Below, piece after piece: positions 28,566 to 37,427 of a DNA stretch of 56,737 bases. This DNA comes from Gilliamella mensalis (GTDB taxonomy: Bacteria > Pseudomonadota > Gammaproteobacteria > Enterobacterales > Orbaceae), in contig NZ_FMWR01000004.1 in NCBI RefSeq assembly GCF_900103085.1, forward strand, positions 1 to 56,737, written 5' to 3'. A program made the translations under genes and the position numbers. Under the pieces are notes generated by a model that worked only from the letters and a program-made list of their open reading frames with translations, made no database searches and was not told the origin of the DNA. Within the stretch, counting starts at the first letter, position 1. Each line of letters opens with the position of its first letter.

Positions 28566-28910
28566 TTATTTTTTTAACCATTGACCTTGTTGCTTTATAT
28601 ATTGACCTACTGGGGTCTTTTCTTGCGCTTTACTACCCGCTTTTTTTTCTACTTCACTTAAAGGAACATTGCTTTCAGCGGACACTTTTTGATACTGTGC
28701 TTTACGAGCTTGATTAATCAGTTGCGCAATTTCGGTGGCATTACCTTCATTTTTCACAACGCCTAAATAACCATCAGCCTGTTCGCCAACGATACCTTGT
28801 GCTTTGGCTTGACTCAATGAATCAATAGCTTGCTCTAAATTTAATGCAAATACAGAAAAAGACAAAACGACAGACAATAATGCTACAGTTGCTTTTTTAC
28901 AGATAGTCAT
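28566..28910 (-). CDS. ydbL: YdbL family periplasmic protein (DUF1318)
   Basis: A 114-residue exported protein with a signal peptide ending near VFA-LN (residue 23). The mature part has the DUF1318 pattern: DSLSQAKAQGIVGEQADGYL and then PVGQYIKQQGQW at the end. In E. coli YdbL works with YdbH and the lipoprotein YnbE in a bridge that moves phospholipids between membranes, where it limits YnbE multimerisation. Here it is third in the ydbH-ynbE-ydbL order, 105 bases after ynbE. Confidence 0.9.
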   Translation of the reverse strand: MTICKKATVALLSVVLSFSVFALNLEQAIDSLSQAKAQGIVGEQADGYLGVVKNEGNATEIAQLINQARKAQYQKVSAESNVPLSEVEKKAGSKAQEKTPVGQYIKQQGQWLKK

Positions 28911-29015
28911 AACAAACTCCTAAATAAATACATCATATTTTATTAATTTGAATGCGAATACAGTTTTTTCTATTAGTCACCTTCAAAAGGATAGATGAAA
29001 ATAAAACCGATTAAT

Positions 29016-29201
29016 TTAATATAATCCAGATTTATTGATGATATTATCTAACGCCTTATCAACCTTAATATTAATTTCATGGTCTATCTTAACATTCAAA
29101 TTGATATTAATCGGTTCGCTCGGCGCTTGCACTTTTACTGTTGGCGAACATCCGATTAACGCACTACTTAGCATCATTATTGCAATAACATTTCGTACCA
29201 T
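29016..29201 (-). CDS. ynbE: YnbE-like outer-membrane lipoprotein
   Basis: A 61-residue lipoprotein. The signal ends in the lipobox LIGC, with acylation at Cys 18, and the mature part PININLNVKIDHEINIKVDK is beta-prone, as in YnbE. YnbE docks to YdbH at the outer membrane. It follows ydbH by 11 bases and precedes ydbL, the same order as in E. coli. Confidence 0.9.
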   Translation of the reverse strand: MVRNVIAIMMLSSALIGCSPTVKVQAPSEPININLNVKIDHEINIKVDKALDNIINKSGLY

Positions 29202-29212
29202 AAAATAACCTC

Positions 29213-30826
29213 TTATTTTGAAGCTTCCTTTTTTAAACGTGCTTGAATTCGTTTACGAACTGGCTCACTAATTTGATCAGATAACTGTAAGCTCATCAGC
29301 AATTTAGCCATATTTTCTTCAAGATTGATATTTAAATTCACTGCTTTGCCATTTTCGACATCCAAATTGCTGCCTTGAATATTCAATCCTAGTTTGGCAA
29401 TGTCATTAGCGTAATCAACTGTACCTTGTAACTTAGTATAATGAAAATTTTTAATAATATCAGTGAGTATTTTCATATTTGGGTTACTTTGCGCATAATT
29501 TTTTAAGGCTGAATTTTCAAACTGTAAATAACCTTGATTAATTGTGGTTAGCTGCCCATTTTTAATTGCCAGTTCAAATGCCACCTCACTCTTTGTTTTC
29601 GCTTTTAATAATGTAATCGGTAAAAAACCATCAATTGTACCGTCGCCAGCAAGCCCTTCGGTTGGATATTTAGCAAGAATATCTTTTAATTGTATCTGTT
29701 TTATCTTTAAATTTAATTGTTGGGGTAATTTAGCTAAATTCAATTTACTCGGTTCAATAAAAACTGAGCCAGAAAAAATATCAGCTTGGAGCTTTTTCCA
29801 AGTAACTATTCCTTTGCTAGGTGCTTTAAATGAAGCGGAATAACTTCCAGCTAATTTTAGCTTTTCAAAGGCGATACCCATGTTTACTTCTTGAACATTT
29901 AACGCGGGCGTCGAAACCGTAAATTTGTTATCTTTAATAATAATATTAACATCACCTGTCACCGATTTGATTTCACTACTTTTATAAATACCATTGAGCT
30001 TATTAACCTTTAGCATTGCTGTAACAGAAAGTTTATTGCTATCAAACGGAATTTTTGATTGAAGTTGCATATTCAAATGCCCTGTGCCAGAACCAAGGAT
30101 TAAATCGTCAGAAATATTTGCTTTATCTAAGCTAATTGAGGCGTTATCTGAAGTTGTTAATGCCAATTGATCAGCAGATACCCAACCTGTAAATGGTAAT
30201 GTTAAGTTGCTATTTTCTAGACCAAATAGCTTTAAAGATGTTTTAAAAAGACCGTTTTGTATATCAAAACGTGAAGCTGTTTGATTAACCAACAAAGTAG
30301 CCGACAATTGTGCAATCTCTTGGGTATTAGTTGATACATTCAGTTGTATCGCTTCTTGCTGTTTACTGATATCGACTTTTAAATCGAATTGTTTTTTATC
30401 TTGTTCATAAAATCGCAATGTATCTATATGAATCGTCTTAGGTGACCAATAAATAATCGTTGGAATCAAAGAGAGATCAAGATCGGATTGATTAAGATTA
30501 TCAGTAGCAGTATCAACTACATTTTCGACAGAATCTACGACCGTTTCAGATTGATTTACTTGCCAGTGGATATCCAAATTATTTGCAGATAAATATGACC
30601 ATGAAATTAATAGATTTTTAGCTGTTATAGAGATTTGAGATTGCTTGCTAACAGTAAGTTCATCAAAAGTAAGACCTTCAAAACCAAGGCTAGCACCATG
30701 CCAATCGACCATAATTCCATGTTTCTGCTTAAATGACTGCCAATAGTGCCACCCATATAAGCAAAACAGTACGATCAAAAATAAGATACTTAGTGAGATC
30801 CAATAGCGTTTTTTTAAGCGAACCAT
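29213..30826 (-). CDS. ydbH: YdbH-like AsmA-family intermembrane protein, short form
   Basis: One N-terminal transmembrane helix (SLSILFLIVLFCLYGWHYW) anchors a long, beta-rich periplasmic region with many short strands and few charged clusters, as in the AsmA-like bridge proteins TamB, YhdP and YdbH that carry phospholipids. Context with ynbE and ydbL makes YdbH the best match. At 537 residues it is far shorter than E. coli YdbH (about 880). I use ATG 30826, which starts MVRLKKRYW; ATG 30862 adds 12 residues and has GCAGGG too close to it. The gene follows gltX by 18-54 bases. Confidence 0.8.
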   Translation of the reverse strand: MVRLKKRYWISLSILFLIVLFCLYGWHYWQSFKQKHGIMVDWHGASLGFEGLTFDELTVSKQSQISITAKNLLISWSYLSANNLDIHWQVNQSETVVDSVENVVDTATDNLNQSDLDLSLIPTIIYWSPKTIHIDTLRFYEQDKKQFDLKVDISKQQEAIQLNVSTNTQEIAQLSATLLVNQTASRFDIQNGLFKTSLKLFGLENSNLTLPFTGWVSADQLALTTSDNASISLDKANISDDLILGSGTGHLNMQLQSKIPFDSNKLSVTAMLKVNKLNGIYKSSEIKSVTGDVNIIIKDNKFTVSTPALNVQEVNMGIAFEKLKLAGSYSASFKAPSKGIVTWKKLQADIFSGSVFIEPSKLNLAKLPQQLNLKIKQIQLKDILAKYPTEGLAGDGTIDGFLPITLLKAKTKSEVAFELAIKNGQLTTINQGYLQFENSALKNYAQSNPNMKILTDIIKNFHYTKLQGTVDYANDIAKLGLNIQGSNLDVENGKAVNLNINLEENMAKLLMSLQLSDQISEPVRKRIQARLKKEASK

Positions 30827-30880
30827 AGAAGTGCTCGATTTGGCGAAAATAATTGCAGGCATTACCCTGCAATAAATAGA

Positions 30881-32311
30881 TTAATTTTGAGATTGCTCAC
30901 GCTGAGTAATATATGCCAGAGCTTTATCAATTCTAGCAAGTGTGCGCTTTTTACCAACGGCAAAAACAGTTGCATCAACCGATGGTGATTGCCCGATACC
31001 GGTTACTGCAACGCGTAGTGGCATGCCGACTTTTCCCATACCAACATCCAGTTCAGCTGCCGTTTGTTCAATGGCATGATGAATTTTATCTATTTGCCAA
31101 TCAAAATCGGCGATCGCTTCAATTTTGGCTTTAAGTGTTTCTAATGGCTGTTTAGCCACTGGGCGAAGATGTTTTTTAGCTGCATCTGCATCAAAATCGG
31201 CAAAGTCTTGATAACAATAAGAACAAGATTCAGCCATTTCTTTCAGCGTTTTACAACGTTCGCCAAATAGCTTAATGATGGTAATAAGATCGGGACCATT
31301 AGCTAAATCATAGCCTTGCTGGTTCATATGCCAAACTAAATACTGAGCAACATAATCTGCATCTAAATGATTAATATAATGGTGATTTAACCAAAGTAAT
31401 TTTTCAGTATTAAATGCACTGGCTGATTTACTCACTGCATTTAATGAAAAATAACTAATCATTTCAGGCACTGAGAAGATTTCTTGATCGCCATGTGACC
31501 ACCCAAGGCGTACTAAATAGTTCAGTAGCGCTTCGGGTAAATAACCATCATCACGATATTGCATTACACTGACCGCACCATGGCGTTTAGATAATTTTTG
31601 TCCATCATCTCCTAAAATCATCGAAACATGCCCATACTCAGGCAATGGTGCACCTAACGCTTTGAGAATGTTGATCTGACGAGGTGTGTTGTTGATGTGA
31701 TCTTCACCACGAATAACATGGGTAATTTCCATATCCCAATCATCAACAACCACACAGAAATTATAAGTTGGTGATCCGTCTGTGCGACGAATAATAAGAT
31801 CATCAAGCTCTTTATTGGCAATCTCGATCGGTCCTCGGATTAAATCATTAAAGATAACAGTACCATCAATAGGATTAGCAAAACGAACAACATGAGGCTC
31901 ATCATGAGAATGTTCTTTTTGTACCGAATCACAACGGCAATGACCATCGTAACGCGCTTTTTCACCTTTCGCCATCTGTTCTTCACGTAGCTGGTCAAGG
32001 CGTTCTTTAGAACAGTAACAACGATAAGCTGTACCTTTGGTTAACATTTCTTCAATAACGAGATTATAACGATCAAAACGTTTAGTTTGATAATAAGGAC
32101 CTTCATCCCATGATAATTTTAACCAATTCATACCCTCCATTATTGCTTCAATCGCTTCTGGTGTTGAACGCTCAAGATCGGTATCTTCAATACGTAATAC
32201 AAATGAACCTTTTGCATGGCGAGTATAAAGCCAAGAATAAAGCGCTGTACGTGCACCACCTACATGTAAATAGCCTGTTGGGCTAGGTGCAAAACGGGTT
32301 TTGATTTTCAT
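30881..32311 (-). CDS. gltX: Glutamyl-tRNA synthetase
   Basis: Class-I synthetase that charges tRNA-Glu, 476 residues. The HIGH-type motif is in [20 protein letters not shown] and the KMSKS-type loop is KLSKRHG. The zinc region CYCSKERL...GHCRC is complete. The C-terminal helical anticodon domain ends at QREQSQN. It is upstream of ydbH on the same strand and may be co-transcribed with it. No terminator is seen between them. Confidence 0.97.
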   Translation of the reverse strand: MKIKTRFAPSPTGYLHVGGARTALYSWLYTRHAKGSFVLRIEDTDLERSTPEAIEAIMEGMNWLKLSWDEGPYYQTKRFDRYNLVIEEMLTKGTAYRCYCSKERLDQLREEQMAKGEKARYDGHCRCDSVQKEHSHDEPHVVRFANPIDGTVIFNDLIRGPIEIANKELDDLIIRRTDGSPTYNFCVVVDDWDMEITHVIRGEDHINNTPRQINILKALGAPLPEYGHVSMILGDDGQKLSKRHGAVSVMQYRDDGYLPEALLNYLVRLGWSHGDQEIFSVPEMISYFSLNAVSKSASAFNTEKLLWLNHHYINHLDADYVAQYLVWHMNQQGYDLANGPDLITIIKLFGERCKTLKEMAESCSYCYQDFADFDADAAKKHLRPVAKQPLETLKAKIEAIADFDWQIDKIHHAIEQTAAELDVGMGKVGMPLRVAVTGIGQSPSVDATVFAVGKKRTLARIDKALAYITQREQSQN

Positions 32312-32596
32312 GAAATAATCCTAATAATAACAGTAAAGCGAGCTTAAACGACAAAAAGACTGCTAGCGCCCTTTTCCTTAATTCTGCCAGAATCAACAAG
32401 CAAAATAACATGTTGATATCAATTCAATTTAGTTGCTTATTCTAACATGCCGAAAGGTTTCGGCAATAGTTCCATTAATGTCAGAAAGTTAACTCACAAT
32501 TTATAAAAATGTTTCATAAATTTATGTAGTTAAGTACAAAATTCAGTCTTGACCAATTTATTTAACACTGATTCATTTAGTACTGATTTAACATAA
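32312..32596. other. Gap between gltX and polA
   Basis: The spacer holds an 8+8 base perfect inverted repeat TGCCGAAA/TTTCGGCA (32448-32465), about 130 bases past the polA stop, without a T run. Nothing else is recognisable. Confidence 0.4.
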
Positions 32597-35374
32597 TTAA
32601 TGTGCTTCATCCCAATTATCCCCCATTCCCACATCTACTTTTAATGGTACAGATAGTTGATAACAATTTTCCATGATCGATTTTATTTGAGTGCGATACT
32701 GCTCAGCCAATTCTTCTTTTACTTCAAATACGAGTTCATCGTGTACTTGCATAACCATTCTAATATTACCTACAGGCAGACTTTTAATCCATTCACTCAC
32801 TTTAATCATCGCTGTTTTGATAATATCAGCCGCCGTGCCTTGCATTGGCGCATTAATGGCAGCACGCTCTGCACCGCGTCGCTCAATACCATTGGTTGAA
32901 GTAATTTTAGGTAAATATAACCGGCGACCTGATAACGTTTCAACATAGCCATGTTCAGCAGCCAATTGGCGAGTGTTTTCCATATAGTTTTGCACGCCTG
33001 GATAACGTTCAAAGTAGCGTTCAATATAAAATTGTGCTTCTTTGCGAGCAATATTAATCTGTTTAGATAAACCGAAAGCGCTCATTCCATAAATTAGACC
33101 AAAGTTAACGGCTTTAGCTCGTCGCCTTTCTTCCGAACTCACATCCGACTCTAATTTACCTAAAATTTCACTAGCTGTCACACGGTGAATATCTTTGTCG
33201 TTAGCAAAAGCATCGAGTAAACTTTTATCTTGTGATAAATGCGCCATAATGCGTAACTCAATTTGTGAATAATCGGCTGAAATAATTTTATAACCCGTTG
33301 GTGCAATAAAGGCTTGACGAATTCGACGCCCCTCTTCATTACGCACAGGAATATTTTGTAAGTTTGGATCATTTGACGACAATCGCCCCGTTATGGTGCC
33401 AATTTGGTTATAATTGGTATGAATCCGCTTATCTTTCGGACTAATCATTAATGGTAGTTTATCTGTGTAAGTATTTTTAAGTTTAGCCAATCCACGATAA
33501 AATAAAATCATCCTTGGTAACTCATAATCATTAGAAAGCTCGCTTAACACTTCTTCACTGGTTGATGGATCCCCTTTGGGTGTCTTTTTCAGTACCGGTA
33601 ATTGATGCTTATCAAATAAAATAGTTTGAATCTGTTTAGGGGATGCGGGATTAAATTTTTCGCCAGCAAGGCATTGCAATTGCATTTCAGTTTCTTGCAA
33701 CTGTTTGCTAAGTTCATTAGAAAACTCATTAAGCAGTTTAACATCCACAAGTACACCTATTCTTTCCATTTCAGCCAGCACAATTGCAAGTGGCATTTCA
33801 ATGTCAGTAAATAGTTTGGTTAATTTTTCATTTTTTTCGACAGTTAACCATAATTTATGATGTAATTGTAACGTGATATCAGCATCTTCAGCAGCATATT
33901 GCGTGGTTTTTTCTATTTCAATTTCATCAATAGTAAATTGTTTTTTATTAATTTTAGTTAGTTCATCATAAGTAATGGTTTTATGGTTTAAATAGCGGTT
34001 TGCCATACTGTCCATATCGTGGCGTTCGGTGCTATTTAACACATAAGATTCCAACATGGTGTCAAACGTAATCCCACGCACTTCAATACCATAGTTGGCA
34101 AGCACACTATAATCAAATTTTGCATTCTGAGCTATTTTTTGAATTTTTGGATTTTCAAGTACAGGTTTTAATTTGGCTAACACATCATCTATCGGTAATT
34201 GCTGTGGTACACCTAAATAATGATGCGAAAGCGGTATATAAGCTGCTTGATGGGGATTAACACTCAGTGAAATACCAACTAATTTTGCATGAAAATGATC
34301 AATACTGTTCGTTTCAGTATCAAAAGCAAATTGTTTACTGTTAGCTAATTTATCCACCCAATTATCTAACTGCTCATGAGTTAAGATACATTGATAATCA
34401 GTTGCTATGTTTTGTTTAACAGACTTATCATCCATTTCAAATAAAGATGAATTATCTGTAATTTCAGCCGCTGAATTTTGTTGTTTTTTTAAAAAAGTAC
34501 CTGAAATTAACTCTTTTTGCCAACGATGAAAACCATAATAAGCAAATAAATCAACTAGTGCATCGATATCAATATTATTAACCATCAATTGTTCATTAGT
34601 AAAATCTAACTTCACATCGGTTTTGATTGTTGCGAGTAAATAAGAAAGTTCCGCATCTTTTTGATTATCAATCAATTTTTGTTTTAATGATTTTGCGCCT
34701 CGGATGGTTAATTTTTCAATCTCATTCAATCGTTCATAAATATCTTTTACACCATCAAATTCAGTTAATAAACTTTGCGCCGTTTTTTCACCCACTCCAG
34801 GCACACCTGGAATATTATCTGATGAATCACCTCTTAACGCTAAATAATCAATAATTTTTTCAGGTGGAACACCAAATTTTTCAATTACACCTTTTGGATC
34901 AAGCACTGTGTTATTCATGGTATTAATAAGCGTGATTTTATCACTCACTAACTGAGCCATATCTTTATCACCAGTACTAATCAATACTTCAAGATTTTCC
35001 TTTTCTGCTTGTCTCGCCAATGTGCCAATTACATCATCTGCTTCGACACCTTCAATACAAAGTAGTGGTAAACCCATGGCTTTTAAGATAGTGTGAATAG
35101 GTTCAATTTGTGGTCGAAGATTTTCAGGCATTGCCTCGCGAGTTGCTTTATATTCGCTATAGATCTCGTTACGAAAAGATCCCCCCTTAGCATCAAAAAC
35201 GACCGCAATGTGCGTAGGATTATATTGGTTTAGTAAACTACGAATCATATTAATGACACCAAAAATAGCGCCTGTTGGCTCACCTTTAGCATTGGTTAAC
35301 GGAGGGCATGCAAAAAAAGCACGGTAAAGATAAGATGATCCATCAATTAAAATAATTGGTGTGTTATTTGGCAT
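32597..35374 (-). CDS. polA: DNA polymerase I
   Basis: Gap-filling, primer-removing polymerase, 925 residues, close to E. coli Pol I. The 5'-3' exonuclease domain is at the N-terminus (LIDGSSYLYRAFFA, GDKDMAQLV, LRGDSSDNIPGVPGVGEKTA). A proofreading domain follows near residue 350, with the acidic pair still present in AFDTETNSID and later AQNAKFDYSVL, so 3'-5' activity is likely retained. The polymerase domain has SADYSQIELRIMAHLS, RRAKAVNFGLIYGMSAFG and the catalytic VMQVHDELVFEV. Divergent from folE. Confidence 0.97.
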   Translation of the reverse strand: MPNNTPIILIDGSSYLYRAFFACPPLTNAKGEPTGAIFGVINMIRSLLNQYNPTHIAVVFDAKGGSFRNEIYSEYKATREAMPENLRPQIEPIHTILKAMGLPLLCIEGVEADDVIGTLARQAEKENLEVLISTGDKDMAQLVSDKITLINTMNNTVLDPKGVIEKFGVPPEKIIDYLALRGDSSDNIPGVPGVGEKTAQSLLTEFDGVKDIYERLNEIEKLTIRGAKSLKQKLIDNQKDAELSYLLATIKTDVKLDFTNEQLMVNNIDIDALVDLFAYYGFHRWQKELISGTFLKKQQNSAAEITDNSSLFEMDDKSVKQNIATDYQCILTHEQLDNWVDKLANSKQFAFDTETNSIDHFHAKLVGISLSVNPHQAAYIPLSHHYLGVPQQLPIDDVLAKLKPVLENPKIQKIAQNAKFDYSVLANYGIEVRGITFDTMLESYVLNSTERHDMDSMANRYLNHKTITYDELTKINKKQFTIDEIEIEKTTQYAAEDADITLQLHHKLWLTVEKNEKLTKLFTDIEMPLAIVLAEMERIGVLVDVKLLNEFSNELSKQLQETEMQLQCLAGEKFNPASPKQIQTILFDKHQLPVLKKTPKGDPSTSEEVLSELSNDYELPRMILFYRGLAKLKNTYTDKLPLMISPKDKRIHTNYNQIGTITGRLSSNDPNLQNIPVRNEEGRRIRQAFIAPTGYKIISADYSQIELRIMAHLSQDKSLLDAFANDKDIHRVTASEILGKLESDVSSEERRRAKAVNFGLIYGMSAFGLSKQINIARKEAQFYIERYFERYPGVQNYMENTRQLAAEHGYVETLSGRRLYLPKITSTNGIERRGAERAAINAPMQGTAADIIKTAMIKVSEWIKSLPVGNIRMVMQVHDELVFEVKEELAEQYRTQIKSIMENCYQLSVPLKVDVGMGDNWDEAH

Positions 35375-35460
35375 TTTAGCTACCTAAACATTATTCAATT
35401 TAATGACTGATAGTATAACCTAAATTAACAATAATATTCTTACGTAGACCATAAGATAAT

Positions 35461-35498
35461 GTAAAAAAATTTCAGGAAAATCTGCATTTCGGTATAAA
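35461..35498 (+). repeat. Interspersed intergenic element, copy 2
   Basis: Starts GTAAAAAAATTTCAGGAAAA and ends GGTATAAAA. It matches the copy at 42111 at 32 of 38 bases. It lies between polA and folE, pointing toward folE. The end resembles a -10 box, so it may form part of a promoter here. Confidence 0.65.
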
Positions 35499-35531
35499 AC
35501 GCTCCGTAAATAACTGTATATTGTATAATGA

Positions 35532-35545
35532 GTATTATATAATAC
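35532..35545. promoter_or_regulatory. AT palindrome in the folE promoter region
   Basis: GTATTATATAATAC is a perfect 14-base palindrome 31 bases ahead of the folE start. It includes TATAAT and follows another TATAAT at 35524-35529. It could be an operator over the -10 region, or just AT-rich promoter sequence. Confidence 0.35.
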
Positions 35546-35576
35546 TGTATTCATCTTTCGCTTGAGTATGTAATAA

Positions 35577-36236
35577 ATGACAGAATTAAGTCTTGCTGCG
35601 CAAAAAGTAAAAGCGGCACTTGCTGCTAGAAGCCTTGAAACGCCATCATGCCGATTAGCAATGGATAATAGTGAGCGTAAAGCAAAAATCGAGTCACATT
35701 TTCGTGAAATTATGAAGCTAATGGAATTGGATTTGACTGATGACAGCCTTGCCGAAACGCCCCATAGAGTATCGAAAATGTTTGTTGATGAGATTTTTTC
35801 TGGTCTTTATTATGAAAATTTTCCAAAAATCACGCTGATCGAAAATAAAATGCAAGTTGATGAGATGATCACCGTTCGCGATATTACACTAACTAGTGTT
35901 TGTGAACATCATTTCGTCACAATAGACGGTAAAGCCACCGTTTCTTATATCCCAAAAGATAAAGTGATAGGACTGTCTAAAATCAATCGCATCGTTGAGT
36001 TTTTCTCGCAGCGTCCTCAAGTACAAGAAAGACTAACCCAACAAATTTTAGTTGCCCTGCAAACGTTACTTGGTACTGTCAATGTTGCTGTTTCAATTGA
36101 TGCCACCCACTATTGCGTAAAAGCAAGAGGTATTAAAGATTCAAGTAGTATGACAACAACAACGGCGCTGGGTGGTGGATTTAAAACCAATCCAAGCACG
36201 AGACAAGAGTTTTTGCGCACTTTAAACCATAATTAG
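35577..36236 (+). CDS. folE: GTP cyclohydrolase I
   Basis: First step of tetrahydrofolate synthesis: GTP to dihydroneopterin triphosphate. The 219 residues include the zinc site [14 protein letters not shown] and the second Cys in [14 protein letters not shown], and [18 protein letters not shown] near residue 60. Length is as in E. coli (222). It is a single gene, divergent from polA, with no clear ribosome site ahead of its ATG. Confidence 0.97.
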   Translation: MTELSLAAQKVKAALAARSLETPSCRLAMDNSERKAKIESHFREIMKLMELDLTDDSLAETPHRVSKMFVDEIFSGLYYENFPKITLIENKMQVDEMITVRDITLTSVCEHHFVTIDGKATVSYIPKDKVIGLSKINRIVEFFSQRPQVQERLTQQILVALQTLLGTVNVAVSIDATHYCVKARGIKDSSSMTTTTALGGGFKTNPSTRQEFLRTLNHN

Positions 36237-36403
36237 TCAGCTAAATCACAATATATTCGAGCAAATCATTGCTTAAATATCACAATTTTTAGGTCTAAAG
36301 TGGTTGCAACATCGAGTAGTAAGATATTTTGTCCTCAAAACAGACATTAAATACTAAGCAGCAAAAAAGCCTATTTTATATTGTGTGCATCTTCAAGAAA
36401 GAT

Positions 36404-36412
36404 TGGTATAAT
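36404..36412 (+). promoter_or_regulatory. Extended -10 promoter of ribF
   Basis: TG-G-TATAAT is a perfect extended -10. The transcript would start about 30 bases ahead of ATG 36452. No good -35 is visible, which extended -10 promoters tolerate. Confidence 0.55.
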
Positions 36413-36451
36413 TTACGGCTATTTACTATAAATAACATTAACATTGTTTTC

Positions 36452-37390
36452 ATGAAAATTATTCGGGGCATAACTAATTTAAAAAATCAATTTACTCAGT
36501 GTGTACTAACATTGGGTAACTTTGATGGTGTGCACTTAGGGCACCAGCAATTAATTAATCACTTAATTAACAAAGGCAAAGAGTTAAACTTGCCAACGGT
36601 GGTTATGTTATTTGAACCTCAACCTTTAGAGTTTTTTAGTCCCAATAATGCACCTTCACGTTTAACCTCTTTTCAAGAAAAAGTCATTTTTATTGAAAAA
36701 TTAGGTGTCGACTATATTATTGCTATTCCATTTACACAAACTTTTGCCAATATGTCTGCCGATCGTTTTATTCAAGATTGGTTGATTAACAAGCTACAAG
36801 CTAAATATATTACTATTGGTGATGATTTTCGATTTGGATTTGACCGTAAAGGGGATATCAATCTTCTACAAAAATATGCCCACAACAACGACTTTGTAGT
36901 AGAAAGCATGCCAACATTTGTTTGGAATAATTGCCGTATTAGTAGTACTGCTGTTCGCCAAGCACTTTTAAACAGTGATTTTCATTTGGCTCATTGCTTA
37001 TTGGGTCGTGATTATACGATTCAAGGCCGTGTAGTCCATGGCAATGCATTGGCAAGACAATTAGGGTTTCCAACAGCTAATATTCATTTGCACCGAAAAA
37101 AACCTGCTTTGCAAGGCGTTTATCTTGTTAAAGCAAAAAACAGCTGTAGTAATCAATCTTATCATGGTATTGCTAATATTGGCATAAGACCCACAATTGA
37201 TGGAAAAAAAGCCATTTTAGAAGTGAATCTATTTGACTTTTCAGATGATATTTATGGTCAATATTTAGACATATCTTTCGTTCAAAAATTACGTGACGAG
37301 AAAAAGTTTGATTCATTAGCAGAATTAAAACAACAAATTACACAAGATGTTTGCACTGCGAAAAAGATCAGTGCACAATTAACCAATTAA
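36452..37390 (+). CDS. ribF: Bifunctional riboflavin kinase/FAD synthetase
   Basis: Converts riboflavin to FMN and then FAD, 312 residues. The N-terminal adenylyltransferase has GNFDGVHLGHQQLI and the IGDDFRFGFDRKGD block; the C-terminal kinase has GRVVHGNALARQLGFPTANI. The frame is open further upstream, but homologues begin MK-IRG like ATG 36452, and the extended -10 lies inside the putative extension, so I start there. The ATG has no clear Shine-Dalgarno. It heads ribF-ileS-lspA-ispH. Confidence 0.95.
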   Translation: MKIIRGITNLKNQFTQCVLTLGNFDGVHLGHQQLINHLINKGKELNLPTVVMLFEPQPLEFFSPNNAPSRLTSFQEKVIFIEKLGVDYIIAIPFTQTFANMSADRFIQDWLINKLQAKYITIGDDFRFGFDRKGDINLLQKYAHNNDFVVESMPTFVWNNCRISSTAVRQALLNSDFHLAHCLLGRDYTIQGRVVHGNALARQLGFPTANIHLHRKKPALQGVYLVKAKNSCSNQSYHGIANIGIRPTIDGKKAILEVNLFDFSDDIYGQYLDISFVQKLRDEKKFDSLAELKQQITQDVCTAKKISAQLTN

Positions 37391-37427
37391 AAAGTAGTAT
37401 CAACAAATTTAACTGGAATAAATCAGC

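Noticed and set aside
36329-36451. N-terminal extension of ribF
   Set aside because: It contains the extended -10 promoter and the residues before MKIIRG are not like RibF.
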